This document shows positions 20,303 to 30,130 of a stretch of 64,000 bases of DNA, piece by piece. Made by a program: the position numbers and the translations under genes. The stretch spans positions 2,600,955 to 2,664,954 of the forward strand of contig SDUX01000005.1 of assembly GCA_008729055.1 (NCBI GenBank). Reading direction: 5' to 3'. Each line of letters opens with the position of its first letter. The stretch's first letter is position 1. This DNA comes from Pyropia haitanensis (lineage: Eukaryota; Rhodophyta; Bangiophyceae; Bangiales; Bangiaceae). A model generated the notes under the pieces. That model was not told where the DNA came from. It was given only the letters and a program-made list of their open reading frames with translations, and did not search any database.

Positions 20303-21660
20303 CTTAAAAGACCTGTCGGAGAGGTTATCGGTGTTTTGCTGTTTGTGGGCGCTGATATGGTCCCGTTAATATGATTATTCGGGCCGTTCGTACCAAACAG
20401 TTTTGTTGGATTCGCGGAGGCTGCACAGAGGAGCGGATCTGTGCCTTCTTGAGGCGGCGCATTTTGCGCCATGCTCGGACGCGTCACCGCCGTGCCTCCT
20501 GGCAAATCAGTCACCTCTCGGGCGGGGGTGTGCCAACCCCCGACCGGTGCCTGCACAAAATCTGCAGTAGACGACGGGGATCATTGATCCCCAACAGCGC
20601 CGACGGGCTGAGCCCTCCGCCCACAATCTGGCGCAGTGCGCTAGGCGGAGTGCCATGGCGTGGGATCCATCTGCGTCGCGATCAGAGGGGAGTAGGCCCG
20701 GTGGACGGCGGTGGTCGCTCCTGGGCCCCAGCGCGCCTCCCCGCTCCGGGGCCAATAAACGGCGCGGCGGCCTCGCTCGACGCATTGAATCATCGCTGCG
20801 GGCTGCTCCCTTTTGGAAAGTGACCCGTGGAGAGGACATGAGACAGGTGCACGACTGCGCCAGCGCCACTTGGCCCACCCCTGTGCTCCCACACACGCAC
20901 ACCCAAGCAAAGAGGCTCCCACATCAAGGCTCCGTGGCGCTTTTTTTGTGGAGGGGCCCAGCTGACTGCTTCACTGGAGCGGCCCCGTGGTCCTTTTTTG
21001 TTGCAGCCGCCTTGCTGCCATCCCCCTTGCATCAAAGCGAGCCGGGCGCCCCCGGGGGTAGGGTGATACGTTGATCGACCAATCACGTCATTTTTTTGTT
21101 CGCACCGACCAATCACGTCAGTTTTTTCACGGACGAGATGCAGTCCTCCCCAGATGGGAGGCCGCCCCCTATCTCTCGCCGGTTGCCGGCGCCAACGCAC
21201 GGGTCGACGCCCCCCGCGCTAGGATATTAAAGACATCGAGCCCCGCACCCTTGGGTGGCTGCGGCGAGCCCAACCCCCAATCTGCGTCCGCGGAGCGCCA
21301 CGTGCAGGCTCTCCCCAGCCCGCACCGTACCGCGCGCGTGCCGTCCATAGGGGCTCTCCAGGTACTGTAGCCCCGCCACACAAAGGCCTTGCGGCTGGAT
21401 AGTGCATGGCACGGTCCACCAACGAGAGGACCAACGGGCAATCCACACGCGCGTCGCACACCCCATCGTGTCGGTGCGCTCGCCTTTTCCCTGCCGCTGT
21501 CACGACCCCCCCGTCACCATCCCCTCGCCAATCCGTGGTTCGCAAGAGCTGCACGCGCTGGTTGCCCCTTTCTGTGGCGCCTGCCTACGCTTCTGGGCGA
21601 CAACTTTGCCCGTGTGTGTCCGAGACGGGCGCGTGAGGGGGCACCCTGCCGCTTATTATA
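20303..21660. other. No recognisable gene
   Basis: Mixed to GC-rich sequence with short frames only. It includes the CCAAT-type repeat at 21076-21120 and a TATTAAAG sequence at 21225-21232. Confidence 0.4.
21076..21120 (+). promoter_or_regulatory. Two CCAAT boxes with CRE-like cores, 30 bp apart
   Basis: CGACCAATCACGTCA occurs at 21076-21090 and again, identical, at 21106-21120. Each copy is followed by a run of T. CCAAT plus CACGTCA is a plausible binding-site pair. A TATA-like TATTAAAG lies about 105 bp downstream. The next substantial gene start on this strand is 1.4 kb away, so the target is uncertain. Confidence 0.35.
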
Positions 21661-21964
21661 ACTAGCCGACCATGGCTGATCGGACCGCGCGGGAAGCAGG
21701 TCAGAAACGCGGCCTCTGCTACCCAACCTACCGCGTACGCGAACGTCGCGGGGTGGGGCCCGCGAACACCCCTGCTGGACCTGTTACTCCACCACCACTG
21801 CCCCCCCGCCCTCTACCCCCTTACCGACAAGACCACAACGGGGGGCCCCCAAATCCGGGCGTCCCTCCCCTGCCATCCCCCCCAGGCGAAAGAGGGTGCT
21901 CTCCGCCAAGAAGTCGCGGGCAGCCGCAGCCGTTGTCACCCCCACGGCGGTACGGGCCGCCGCC

Positions 21965-22132
21965 GCCGCCAAGGAACTGAGCGCCCCCACCACTCCCGCC
22001 GCCAAGAAACTGGGCGCCCCCACCACCCCCACCGCCAAGGAACTGGACGTCCCCACCACCCCCACCGCCAAGAAACTGGACGCCCCCACCGGCTGCACGG
22101 CCAAGGAACTGGACGCCCCCACCGGCGGCACG
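21965..22132 (+). repeat. 33-bp tandem repeat, ~5 units
   Basis: Units of GCCCCCACCACC, CCCACCGCCAAG and GAACTGGAC or AAACTGGAC encode 11-residue repeats such as APTTPTAKELD in plus frame 2. The frame (21896-22270) is otherwise short, so protein coding is unproven. Confidence 0.75.
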
Positions 22133-22693
22133 ACCCTCCTGGGAAGCTATCCTGACCCACCATCTGAACGAGCTGGAGCGCGAGACGCGGCGGTACCGCC
22201 GAGCCACTCGAGCGCTGGAGGACGCGCGGCTGGACGTGTCGCTGTCGGGGCGCAGCTGTCGGGCGCTTAACTGCCACTGCGGCGCGCACAGCGAGGCACG
22301 AGGATCGACACCATCGCCGCCACCGAGGCGACGCCGCGAGACCGAGTCGCCCGTCTCACAGGTTACAGAGCCAACACCGCCACAGCAGCAGGCAGTAAGC
22401 CCGGCAAGACGTCCACTGAGCCGGACGTTTTCCGCACCCCACGCTCGGCACCCCCCTTTGGACCCAGCAGTGGAACAGGTGGCTGTGCGTTCCCGCACGA
22501 CGCCGCCCGTCTCCCCGGCGCCGCCGAGCTCAACAGCGGCTGTGCCTCCCCCGCCCCCGCCTGCGCCCGCGCCGATACTGCGCCCGCCTGCTCCTACCAC
22601 TACTGAGGCGACAGCGGCACAATAACAAGGTCGGGCGGTCACTCTGGCTAGCGTGCGAGCTGTACCCCCGGGGGCAGTGCCGACAGGCTTCCA
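22133..22693. other. Pro/Ala-rich region upstream of Myb gene
   Basis: Several short Pro-rich frames, including 22236-22625. These might be upstream exons of the following gene, but no domain or clear splice sites are visible. Confidence 0.3.
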
Positions 22694-24940
22694 GTGGGCC
22701 CTTCTGCCGGGCTTTTCTGGCCCCCCGCCCCTGCCACCGACGCAGCTTTTGCCCTTCCTAGGCGGGGCCCCGCCCCAGCAGCAAGCTGCATGGCTTCACG
22801 GACCGAGACCTACGCCGCCCAACTGGTGGCAGCAGCTGCCGCCGCTGCACGCGCCAACAATGCAAGCCGTGGCTCCACCCCCGCCCCTGCCTCCTCCCCC
22901 GCCGCCCCCGCCGTCGCCAACCCCGCCGGTGCGCTCGGTAGCTCCGCCTCCGCCGCCACCGCCACCACCCCCACAACCTTGAGCACGCCGGGGTCATCAC
23001 TTGTGACCCTCGCGGCTGGTCCCGCATCCACACCTGACCGCGGTGGGGGTCCGCGTCGGGTTGGCCGTGGGGGTGCGCGTGGGGGCGCGCGCGGGAGTGC
23101 GCGCGGGGGTGCGCGTCGGGGTGGTCAAGGAGGTGCGCGCGGGGGTGTTCGTGATGCTGTAAGCGAGCGTACCGGGCTCGAGGGCGAGCGCAACGGGCTG
23201 GCAGGGTACCCCACTGACTTCATGCGGCACTGCGACCAGGTCGAGACCGCCGCGCGAGCTGCGGCGCGGAGGCGCGTGGACCACGAGCGGGAAGCTGAAG
23301 CGGCAGAGCGGGTGCCCGCCGCCAGTCGGGACTCAACACCAAGTGATACTGCACGCACGGCGCTCGCAGCGCATCAGGCGCGTATGGAGAGGGCTCGAGC
23401 CGCGGCCCGTGCGGCTGCCTTGCAGCGGGGAGCGGTGCCTGAACCGGTGGCGTTGGTGGACAAACCTGTGGTGGACGACCCTGCTGCCATGGCTCGCCCT
23501 GCGGAAGCGGCGGCTGGCCCGGCGGCGACCGCGGCCGGCCGTGCTGCTGCGCCGGCTGGAGCTGGGACGGGCGGTCCTGGAAATGGCACGGGTAGTAAGG
23601 GGAAGGGGAGGGCTTGGACTACCCCCGAGCGAGTGGCTCTGTGTGAGGCGTACAAGCTTCACACGCTCGACGCTGTCAATGGCACGATCCAGACCGCCAA
23701 CAATCTCTGGGCCAAGGTCTGGTTTGCTTTTGCCAGTCGCACGCCACCCAATCTGTCTGTTTCGGACCTGCGCGGCCGCTGGAGCAACCGCGCACCGACG
23801 TCGGCCAAGACCGAGTTCCAACGCAACATTGCCCCGTGCACCCAGCGCTTTGCACACTTTTATCACGTCGCAAGCACGCAGCTAACTGGCAACATGAACG
23901 AGAAGTCCGTGTTGCGCGCCGCGCGGTGCCTGTACACAGCCACGGGTGCGTACGCGGCTGAGCGCATAGACTTCGACTACGAGAAGGTGCTGCAGGAGCA
24001 AGGCAAGGCCTCGCCCGTCCGCCGGGCCCGTCTATTGCCTGAGAATGGGCAGCCTTGCTGGCAAGTTCTACGTACTATGGACAAGTGGAGCGGCGCGTCG
24101 GCCAACCCTGAGATGGAGAAGCTGTTTCTGAGCAACACGGACGACGATTGTGAGGAGTCTGGTGTTGAGTCCGACTGTGTGACGGCGGCAGATGGCACAA
24201 CTCCGAAGCGGAAGCGCATGAGAAGGGAGAACGACTCTCTGCAAGCCCGGCCGGTTGGGCGCAAGGCGGCCAAGCGGGCGGCGAAGCCAAAGAGCAGGGG
24301 GGAGGAGGATGCGCTAGAGGCCTCCCTCGCCGCCTCAGACGAGGCTATGCGGAGCATCGCACAGTCTATGGCGAGGAAGGCAGAGCTGGCGGACGCGGCA
24401 TACCAGATCGAGAGTCTTCGAGAGGCGATCGACTTTTTCAACCGACCAGAGAACCGGCACACAGACAAAGGCAAGCGGTTTCGCTCTATGATGATGCGGC
24501 GCATGGTGAACCTGGGCAGGGCGGTGACGCAGCACGTCATCCATGGGCGGACGACGACGCCTACTGAGGGCGCTCCTACGTCGTCTACGGCTATCGATGG
24601 CATGACCTCCAGAGACGCTGGGAGCCGCAGCGGTGCGGCTAGCTCTGCCGCAGATCGCGCACGTGGAGCCAATGCCATGGCCACCAAGGCCAAGAACGCG
24701 CAGGCTGTCGCCGACGCGCAAAGCGTGAACCTCACTACGCCTCCTAACGGACGCGCCCCGGCCAACACGCCCGGCGCTGAACGCAGTGCTTTAGGAGGTG
24801 GAGGGCGCAACGGACCTGCTGACAGCGCTGAGCTGGCTGGTGAGCTGGACAATGAAGAAGAAGTCGACGTTGCTGACATGGAGTTTGACTTTCTTCCTGC
24901 TGAAGCTGATGGTGACGACGACGACCAAGCTGCTCCGTGA
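22694..24940 (+). CDS. Myb/SANT-like PIF partner protein
   Basis: 748 aa. Residues 1-130 are Pro/Ala-rich, then Gly/Arg repeats (RGGARGSARGGARRGGQGG). The SANT/trihelix region begins at about residue 305 with GRAWTTPERVALCEAYKLHT and includes LRGRWSNRAPTSAKTEFQRN and QLTGNMNEKSVLRAARCLY. QPCWQVLRTMDKWSG and the signature RPVGRKAAKRAAK follow, then a helical C-terminal part and an acidic end. This order matches PIF/Harbinger ORF1 proteins, also called NAM-associated. It is predicted to bind DNA at element ends and bring in the transposase. The natural transposase partner is the convergent gene at 28924-31335. The frame is complete. The exact start is uncertain because the upstream region is also Pro-rich. 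Confidence 0.8.
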   Translation: MGPSAGLFWPPAPATDAAFALPRRGPAPAASCMASRTETYAAQLVAAAAAAARANNASRGSTPAPASSPAAPAVANPAGALGSSASAATATTPTTLSTPGSSLVTLAAGPASTPDRGGGPRRVGRGGARGGARGSARGGARRGGQGGARGGVRDAVSERTGLEGERNGLAGYPTDFMRHCDQVETAARAAARRRVDHEREAEAAERVPAASRDSTPSDTARTALAAHQARMERARAAARAAALQRGAVPEPVALVDKPVVDDPAAMARPAEAAAGPAATAAGRAAAPAGAGTGGPGNGTGSKGKGRAWTTPERVALCEAYKLHTLDAVNGTIQTANNLWAKVWFAFASRTPPNLSVSDLRGRWSNRAPTSAKTEFQRNIAPCTQRFAHFYHVASTQLTGNMNEKSVLRAARCLYTATGAYAAERIDFDYEKVLQEQGKASPVRRARLLPENGQPCWQVLRTMDKWSGASANPEMEKLFLSNTDDDCEESGVESDCVTAADGTTPKRKRMRRENDSLQARPVGRKAAKRAAKPKSRGEEDALEASLAASDEAMRSIAQSMARKAELADAAYQIESLREAIDFFNRPENRHTDKGKRFRSMMMRRMVNLGRAVTQHVIHGRTTTPTEGAPTSSTAIDGMTSRDAGSRSGAASSAADRARGANAMATKAKNAQAVADAQSVNLTTPPNGRAPANTPGAERSALGGGGRNGPADSAELAGELDNEEEVDVADMEFDFLPAEADGDDDDQAAP

Positions 24941-25117
24941 GTGGACCAGGACTGTTTGGAAAACGACGACGACGATGGGCACTAGCGTCTGGTAACGTGT
25001 CTTCCTGCACCAGCCGCTTTTTCTAGTACCAGCAGTGTGCGCCTATACCTGTTAGACATGTAGTAGTTGTAGTTTGTTGTTTCTTGTAGGGTCCGGTATG
25101 TAGTGTAGCAGTCCCAT

Positions 25118-25173
25118 GCTTTTTTTTTTTCCGGAGTTGGCCGCCGGTGTTTTTTTTTCCTGCTGGATCACTT
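25118..25173 (+). terminator. Paired T-tract after Myb-like gene
   Basis: Two runs of T (about 10 and 9) are separated by a G-rich spacer, CCGGAGTTGGCCGCCGGTG, and followed by CTGGATCACTTTGCC. The same tail, TTGGATCACTTTGCC, follows the T-tracts downstream of the transposase at 60602-60655. Confidence 0.45.
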
Positions 25174-25660
25174 TGCCCCGCCGCCCGCTGCCGACGCGTT
25201 TTTTTTGCCCTTCGCCGCCGCCGCCGCCGCGGCGCCCCCCATCGAAGGCCCAACCCTCGCCACGGCGCCGGCTCCCGTCGCCCTGGTGGCGGCATTTTGG
25301 GGGAGGGAAGGCGTGGACGGCGGTAGTGGCGTGCTTGCGGTGGCGGCGGGGCTGGCGGGGAGGGACACCTCTCCCCCCGTCCAGCCGCGATGTGGGAAAT
25401 CGTATACGGCGCTGCTCGCACCAGCCTTCTCCTTGGTTTCCCGCCCGCGCACACACACACACACACCTCCCTCGGTGCCCCGCGTGCAGGGCAGACCCAC
25501 ACCACACTACAGCCTCAGCTCGGGTCCTCGCTTCCGTCCTTGGCCGGCCTCGCCGTGTAGCCAGCGCGCCGGCGTGCCGTCAGTGGCGGCACGCCTCTCG
25601 CTGACCGCCAAGGTGCCCGCCGGCTTGATCCGCTCCGCTCAATCCCAGTGCCGCCCGTTG

Positions 25661-25764
25661 ATTGGCCAGATCAATGGCAATACCTTCACCATTGGCCAGA
25701 TCCATGGCAACAATTTTACCATTGGCCAGTTCGATGGCAACACTGTTACCGTTGGCCAGTCGCG
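25661..25764 (+). repeat. 30-bp repeat carrying inverted CCAAT boxes
   Basis: Three 30-bp units at 25661, 25691 and 25721 start ATTGGCCAG and contain ATGGCAA. A fourth, partial GTTGGCCAG follows. They lie about 200 bp upstream of the DUF819 frame. ATTGG is the reverse of CCAAT, so these may be promoter elements. Translated they give a 10-residue repeat (IGQINGNTFT). Confidence 0.6.
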
Positions 25765-25968
25765 TGCCGCACCGTGAATCGCCCCCGGCGTGGCGCCCGC
25801 GCCGTCCACCGCCCCCGGCGTGGCGCCCGCCTCGCCAAGCACAGCACAGGACCCCTGCGCAGTGGGTCTATCACCCGGTACCTAATTTTCTGTGCAAGGT
25901 GGCCCTGACGGGGTGAGGAAGGCCTGCTTGCAGCAGCCGAACACCCCACGGAGGCCGTACGCGCCGCT

Positions 25969-27141
25969 TTGATTGGAAATGTAGGTACAGGGTGCTTGGA
26001 TCCACTGCGCCGGCGCCTCTCGCCGCCGCACCACCCCCACCCCCCGCGGCCGCCAACGCGACCCACTCTCCACACCCGCTGCCAACACCACCCACTCTCC
26101 CCACCGTCTGCCAACACAACCCTTCCGCTCCACCGCCCGCCGCGAGCTCGCTGGCCTTGCCCCCTCGCCGGCATCCCAACCCTCTGGGCTGCCCACCCCA
26201 CCGCCCGCCCGGCCCGCCCGCCAGCCCACCCACCCGCGGCCCGGGCGGCAATAGGTCGGACTGGCGGCCGGCCGGCCGGGTGGGCGGCGGCCCCCCCCCC
26301 CCCCTTTCCTCACGCCGCCGTCGGCCTCGCAACACTGTTCCCCCCCCCGCTGGCCGTGCGAGGTGGCATCGAGTTTGGGGTGTCGCCTGCATGGGCGCCA
26401 CGGCCAGCCGCGGGCGCCCTCCCCCGCCTGGGCGGCCGCTGCTACTTTCCGCCGGGGGTGGGGTGGCCTCCCCCCCCCCCCCCGCCGCCGCCGTCCGCGC
26501 CGCCGCCGCCGCCGCCGCCACCCGCCGCCGCCGCCACCCGCCGCCGCCGCCACCGTCCCCGCCGCCCGCCGCGTCTGGGATGGCCACGGCGGGTGGTGGT
26601 GCCCTCCCCCCCCCCCCCGCCGCCGCCGTCCGCGCCGCCGTCGCCGCCGCCGCCACCCGCCGCCGCCGCCACCCGCCGCCGCCGCCACCGTCCCCGCCGC
26701 CCGCCGCGGCTGGGTTGGCCACGGCGGGTGGTGGTGCCCTCCCCCGCCCCCCCCGGCGGCGGCGGTGCCGGCGCGGCGGCGGCACGGGCGGCGGCGGCGG
26801 CCGCGGCGGCGGCGGCGGCGGCGGCGGCAGCGGCGGCCCACCCCCCCCCGGCGGCGGTGGCGTGGCTGCTGCTCATGCGGGCGTCCCCCCCCCTGGCGGT
26901 CGTCGCGGCACTCGCCGCGGCGGTCACCGCCGCGGCGGGCCGCCCGACGCTGGCCTTCCTCGTCGCGGCGGCGGCGTCCAAAGCGCGGCTGCTGCCGCCG
27001 GCACACGCGGTGTACGACGCGGCGTGGGCGGCCGCCGCGCCGGCGGCTGTGGTGCTGCTGGTCGGCTCGCTGCTGCGGCGGCGGCGGTTGCCGCTGCCGC
27101 CGCCGCGGGCGGCCGTGGCACCAGGGGGGTTGCCGGCTGAC

Positions 27142-27183
<42 letters not shown>

Positions 27184-27609
27184 ACCGGCGGCCGCCGCCG
27201 GTGGGCGCGAATAGCCGCCGCGGCGGCAAGCCCGACGGCCGTTGCCTCCCTGTTTTTCATTGCCGGTGCCGTCGGCACGGTCGCCGACGCGGCGGGCGCC
27301 GCGGCGGTGGTGCCACTGCCCGGCGGCCGTGCCGCGGCGGCGCGGCTGGCGGGCACGCTCGCGGCAACGTACGTGGGCGGGTCGGTCAACGTTGTTGCCG
27401 TCGCCGCGGCGGTGGTGCTGGGGGGGGTGGGCGCGGCGGTGGCGGCGGATATGGCGGTGATGGCCGTCTACCTCGCCGTCCTCACCGCGGTGGTGCCCCG
27501 GGGAAAGACGCCGCCGCCGCCGGTGGCGGTACCGCCCGGGCGGGTGGAAAAGGTTGAGGGCCACGCCGCCGCCGCCGCGGGGGTGCCGCTGGTGGCGGGC
27601 TTCCCACCG

Positions 27610-27653
<44 letters not shown>

Positions 27654-28504
27654 CTCGCCGTTGCCGTCGGCGTCGCGGCTGCCCGTCGAGCACGCAGCCG
27701 CGGCGGTGGCGGCGGCCGCCGCCTACGCCGCAGCCATCTGCGCGGCCGGCAACGTGGCCGCCGCCGCGCCCGGCCTCCCGTCACCTCCCCGGCGCGGAGC
27801 TGGTCGCGTCGTGGGCGCTTGCGCTGGTGGTGCCGCTGCCGCAGGCGGCGATGCCGCCGCGGCGGCCGCGCCGCACATGGCTGCCGGGTCCGTCGCGGCT
27901 GCTCGCCTGCGTCCGTCGTGCCGGTGTGGCCGCCGCCGGTGGGGTGGGTGCCCGCGTGCGGCCGGCGGCGGTGGCGGCGGCGGCGGTGGCGGTGGCGACG
28001 GGGGGGGCGGGGGGGTGTGGCGGCCGCGCGGGCGCGGCGCCTGCGGCGGCCGTGGCGCCCGCGGTGGCGGCGACAGCAGCTTGCGTGGGCGACGCGGGCG
28101 GCGCGACCGGGACCGACCCCCCCCTCCCCCCCATAACGGCCGCCGCGGTCGCCCTCTCGGACCTCCTTCTTGGCCTCCAGTTTGCCACCCTCGGCGCGGC
28201 GCCGCGGCTCGGCGCCGTCTCGACCGCCCCTCGCACGCTCCTTTTTTGTGCCGTCACACTCGGCGGCCACGCGGCGGGCATCGCGGTCGCCGCCGCCGCG
28301 GTCGCCGCCGCGGGCGGGCGGTGGCGGCCGCCTGAGGCGGCGGTCGCGTCCAACGCGGGCGGGGGCGGCGCGGCCATCGCCGCCGCGTTTGCGGCGGCCA
28401 TGCGCTGGCCGTCGCTGGTGGGCGTCGGAGTGCTATTGGGGGTGGCGGGCTACGCGGCGGGCACGTTGCTGGGGATTGGGCTGTGGGTGACGCTGGGCGG
28501 GTGA
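25969..28504 (+). CDS. DUF819 multi-pass membrane protein (frame broken)
   Basis: Two plus-strand frames, 25969-28335 and 27554-28504, carry consecutive parts of a DUF819 protein. The first has a Pro/Ala-rich N-terminus and hydrophobic helices from about 26875 (SPPLAVVAALAAAV). It then has LAATYVGGSVNVVAVAAAVV and AADMAVMAVYLAVLTAVV, the most conserved region of the family. Near 27780 the match moves to the second frame: LPGAELVASWALALVV, SDLLLGLQFATLGAAPRLGA, SNAGGGGAAIAAAFAAAMRW and GYAAGTLLGIGLWVTLGG. A one-base indel or a short intron would explain the switch. Plant members are annotated as plastid membrane proteins of unknown function, and the long N-terminus here could hold a transit peptide. 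A Met at 26875 is an alternative start. It lies between the convergent PIF genes. Confidence 0.7.
26460..26745 (+). repeat. ~134-bp tandem duplication in CCG microsatellite
   Basis: A poly-C run followed by GCCGCC repeats and GGATGGCCACGGCGGGTGGT occurs twice, with the shared end at about 26578 and 26712. It lies in the low-complexity N-terminal part of the DUF819 frame. Confidence 0.7.
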
Positions 28505-28683
28505 GCGCCGCCGCGCGGCGCGGGTCTGTTGGGACAAGAGCCTCTTCGAGCCCTTCCCACCCGCCTTCCGCCCCCCGCCCCCCCCCCGACCCCCCCACCA
28601 GCCCACACAACCCACGGGTCACAGCGTCAGAGAAGCAAATCCTTCCCTGCCTTTGCACCGAACGATAGGCACGCGTGTAAAGA

Positions 28684-28893
28684 TTACATTTCTCCCTCAT
28701 ACGGCCGGAGTAGCGCATCCCGATGGGCCCACACGTGCGCTGTGAGGCAGGTCTTCAGCGCAGCGTGGACCTCTGAGTCCGTCCCACGGGACCAGGCCAG
28801 AAGCGCTCGAAAGAAAACGCCCTCTGCTGGCTCGCCCGCGGGATTAACCACTGGAAGGACCCCAACAACATCCGGCACCGCACCCGCGTCCAC
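28684..28893 (-). pseudogene. C-terminal tail of PIF transposase beyond a premature stop
   Basis: In the same frame as the transposase at 28924-31335, but after its TGA at 28924-28926. The last residues (LKTCLTAHVWAHRDALLRPY) match the tails of the other two transposases (LMDHVWADRRHALAMYL and LRNDLAEDIYKSRAALLEHY). The stop therefore looks like a nonsense mutation rather than the true end. Confidence 0.6.
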
Positions 28894-30130
28894 ACCCGCC
28901 CCCCCACCACCCCCAGCACCAGCTCAACCATCGCCCCCTCCCCCCCCTCCCGCACCTACACCCTCCCTTCCATCGTTCGGGCCACCCACCCCAGCTTCAC
29001 CGCCGCCTCCGCCCTCGGCGGCGGCACCGCCGCCGGCCCCAACGCCGGCGCCACCGCCGCGACCCGCGGCACAACCGCCGCCGGCGGCGCCACCGCCGAC
29101 CCCGGCCGCACCGGCGCCGGCGCCAACACCGCCTGCGACGCCACCGCCGCCGCCCGCCGGACAACCACCGCCGGCCGCACCACCGCCGGCGCCAACACCG
29201 CCGGCGACGCCACCGCCGCCGCCCGCGGCACAACCACCGCCGGCCGCACCGCCGCCGCCGCCAGCGGCACCACCGCCGCCGCCGGCGCCACCGCCGCCGC
29301 CCGCCGCACCACCGCCGCCGGCCGCACCGCCGCAGCCGCCCGCGGCGCCACCGCCGCCGGCGGCGCCACCGCCGCCGCCCGCGGCTCCAGCGCCGGCGGC
29401 GGCGCCACCGCCGACCCGAACCGCACCGGCGTCGGCGCCAACACCGCCGCGGGCGCCACCGCCGCCGCCCGCGGCACCACCGCCGCCGGCGGCGCCACCG
29501 CCGCCGGCGGCGCCACCGCCGCCGCCCGCGGCAGCACCGCCGCCGGCCGCACCGCCGTCGCCGCCCGCGGCTCCACCGCCGCCGGCGGCGTCACCGCCGC
29601 CGGCGGCGCCACGGCCGCCGCCCGCGCCTCCAGCGCCGCCGGCGGCGGCACCGCCGACCCCGACCGCACCGGCTCCGGCGCCAACACCGCCGCCGGCGCC
29701 ACCACCGCCGCCCGCGGCTCCAGCGCCGCCGGCGGCGCCACCGCCGACCCCGGCCGCACCGGCACCGGCGCCAACACCGCCGCCGGCGCCACCGCCGCTG
29801 CCCGTGGCACCACCGCCGCCGGCCGCACCGCTGCCGCCGCCCGCGACACCACCGTCGCCGCCCGTGGCACCATCGCCGCCGGCCGCACCGCTGCCGCCGC
29901 CCGCGGCACCACCGCCGCCGGCGGCGCCACCGCCGCCGCCGCCCGCGGCTCCAGCGCGGCCGGCGGCCCCACCGCCGACCCCGACCGCACCGGCGCCGGC
30001 GCCAACACCGCCGCCGGCGCCACCACCGCCGCCGGCGGCGCCACCGCCGACCCCGGCCGCACGTGCGCCACCACCGCCCTGACGGAACACCGCGCCCGCA
30101 CCACTACCAGCACCGCAATCAGCGACGGCC
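28880..30130. repeat. 1.2-kb CCG/GCC-rich simple repeat
   Basis: Imperfect arrays of CCGCCGCCGGCGGCGCCA-type units. On minus they give the Gly/Ala-rich C-terminal half of the transposase. On plus they give a Pro/Ala extensin-like frame. The array has expanded inside a coding region. Confidence 0.85.

Noticed and set aside
25205..25777. 190-aa plus frame ending in a 10-residue repeat
   Set aside because: The repeat reflects the 30-bp CCAAT-type minisatellite. The rest is low complexity.
28529..30082. 517-aa Pro/Ala-rich plus-strand frame resembling an extensin
   Set aside because: It is the complement of the Gly/Ala repeat in the transposase gene. Only simple repeats are encoded, and there is no signal peptide or non-repetitive domain.
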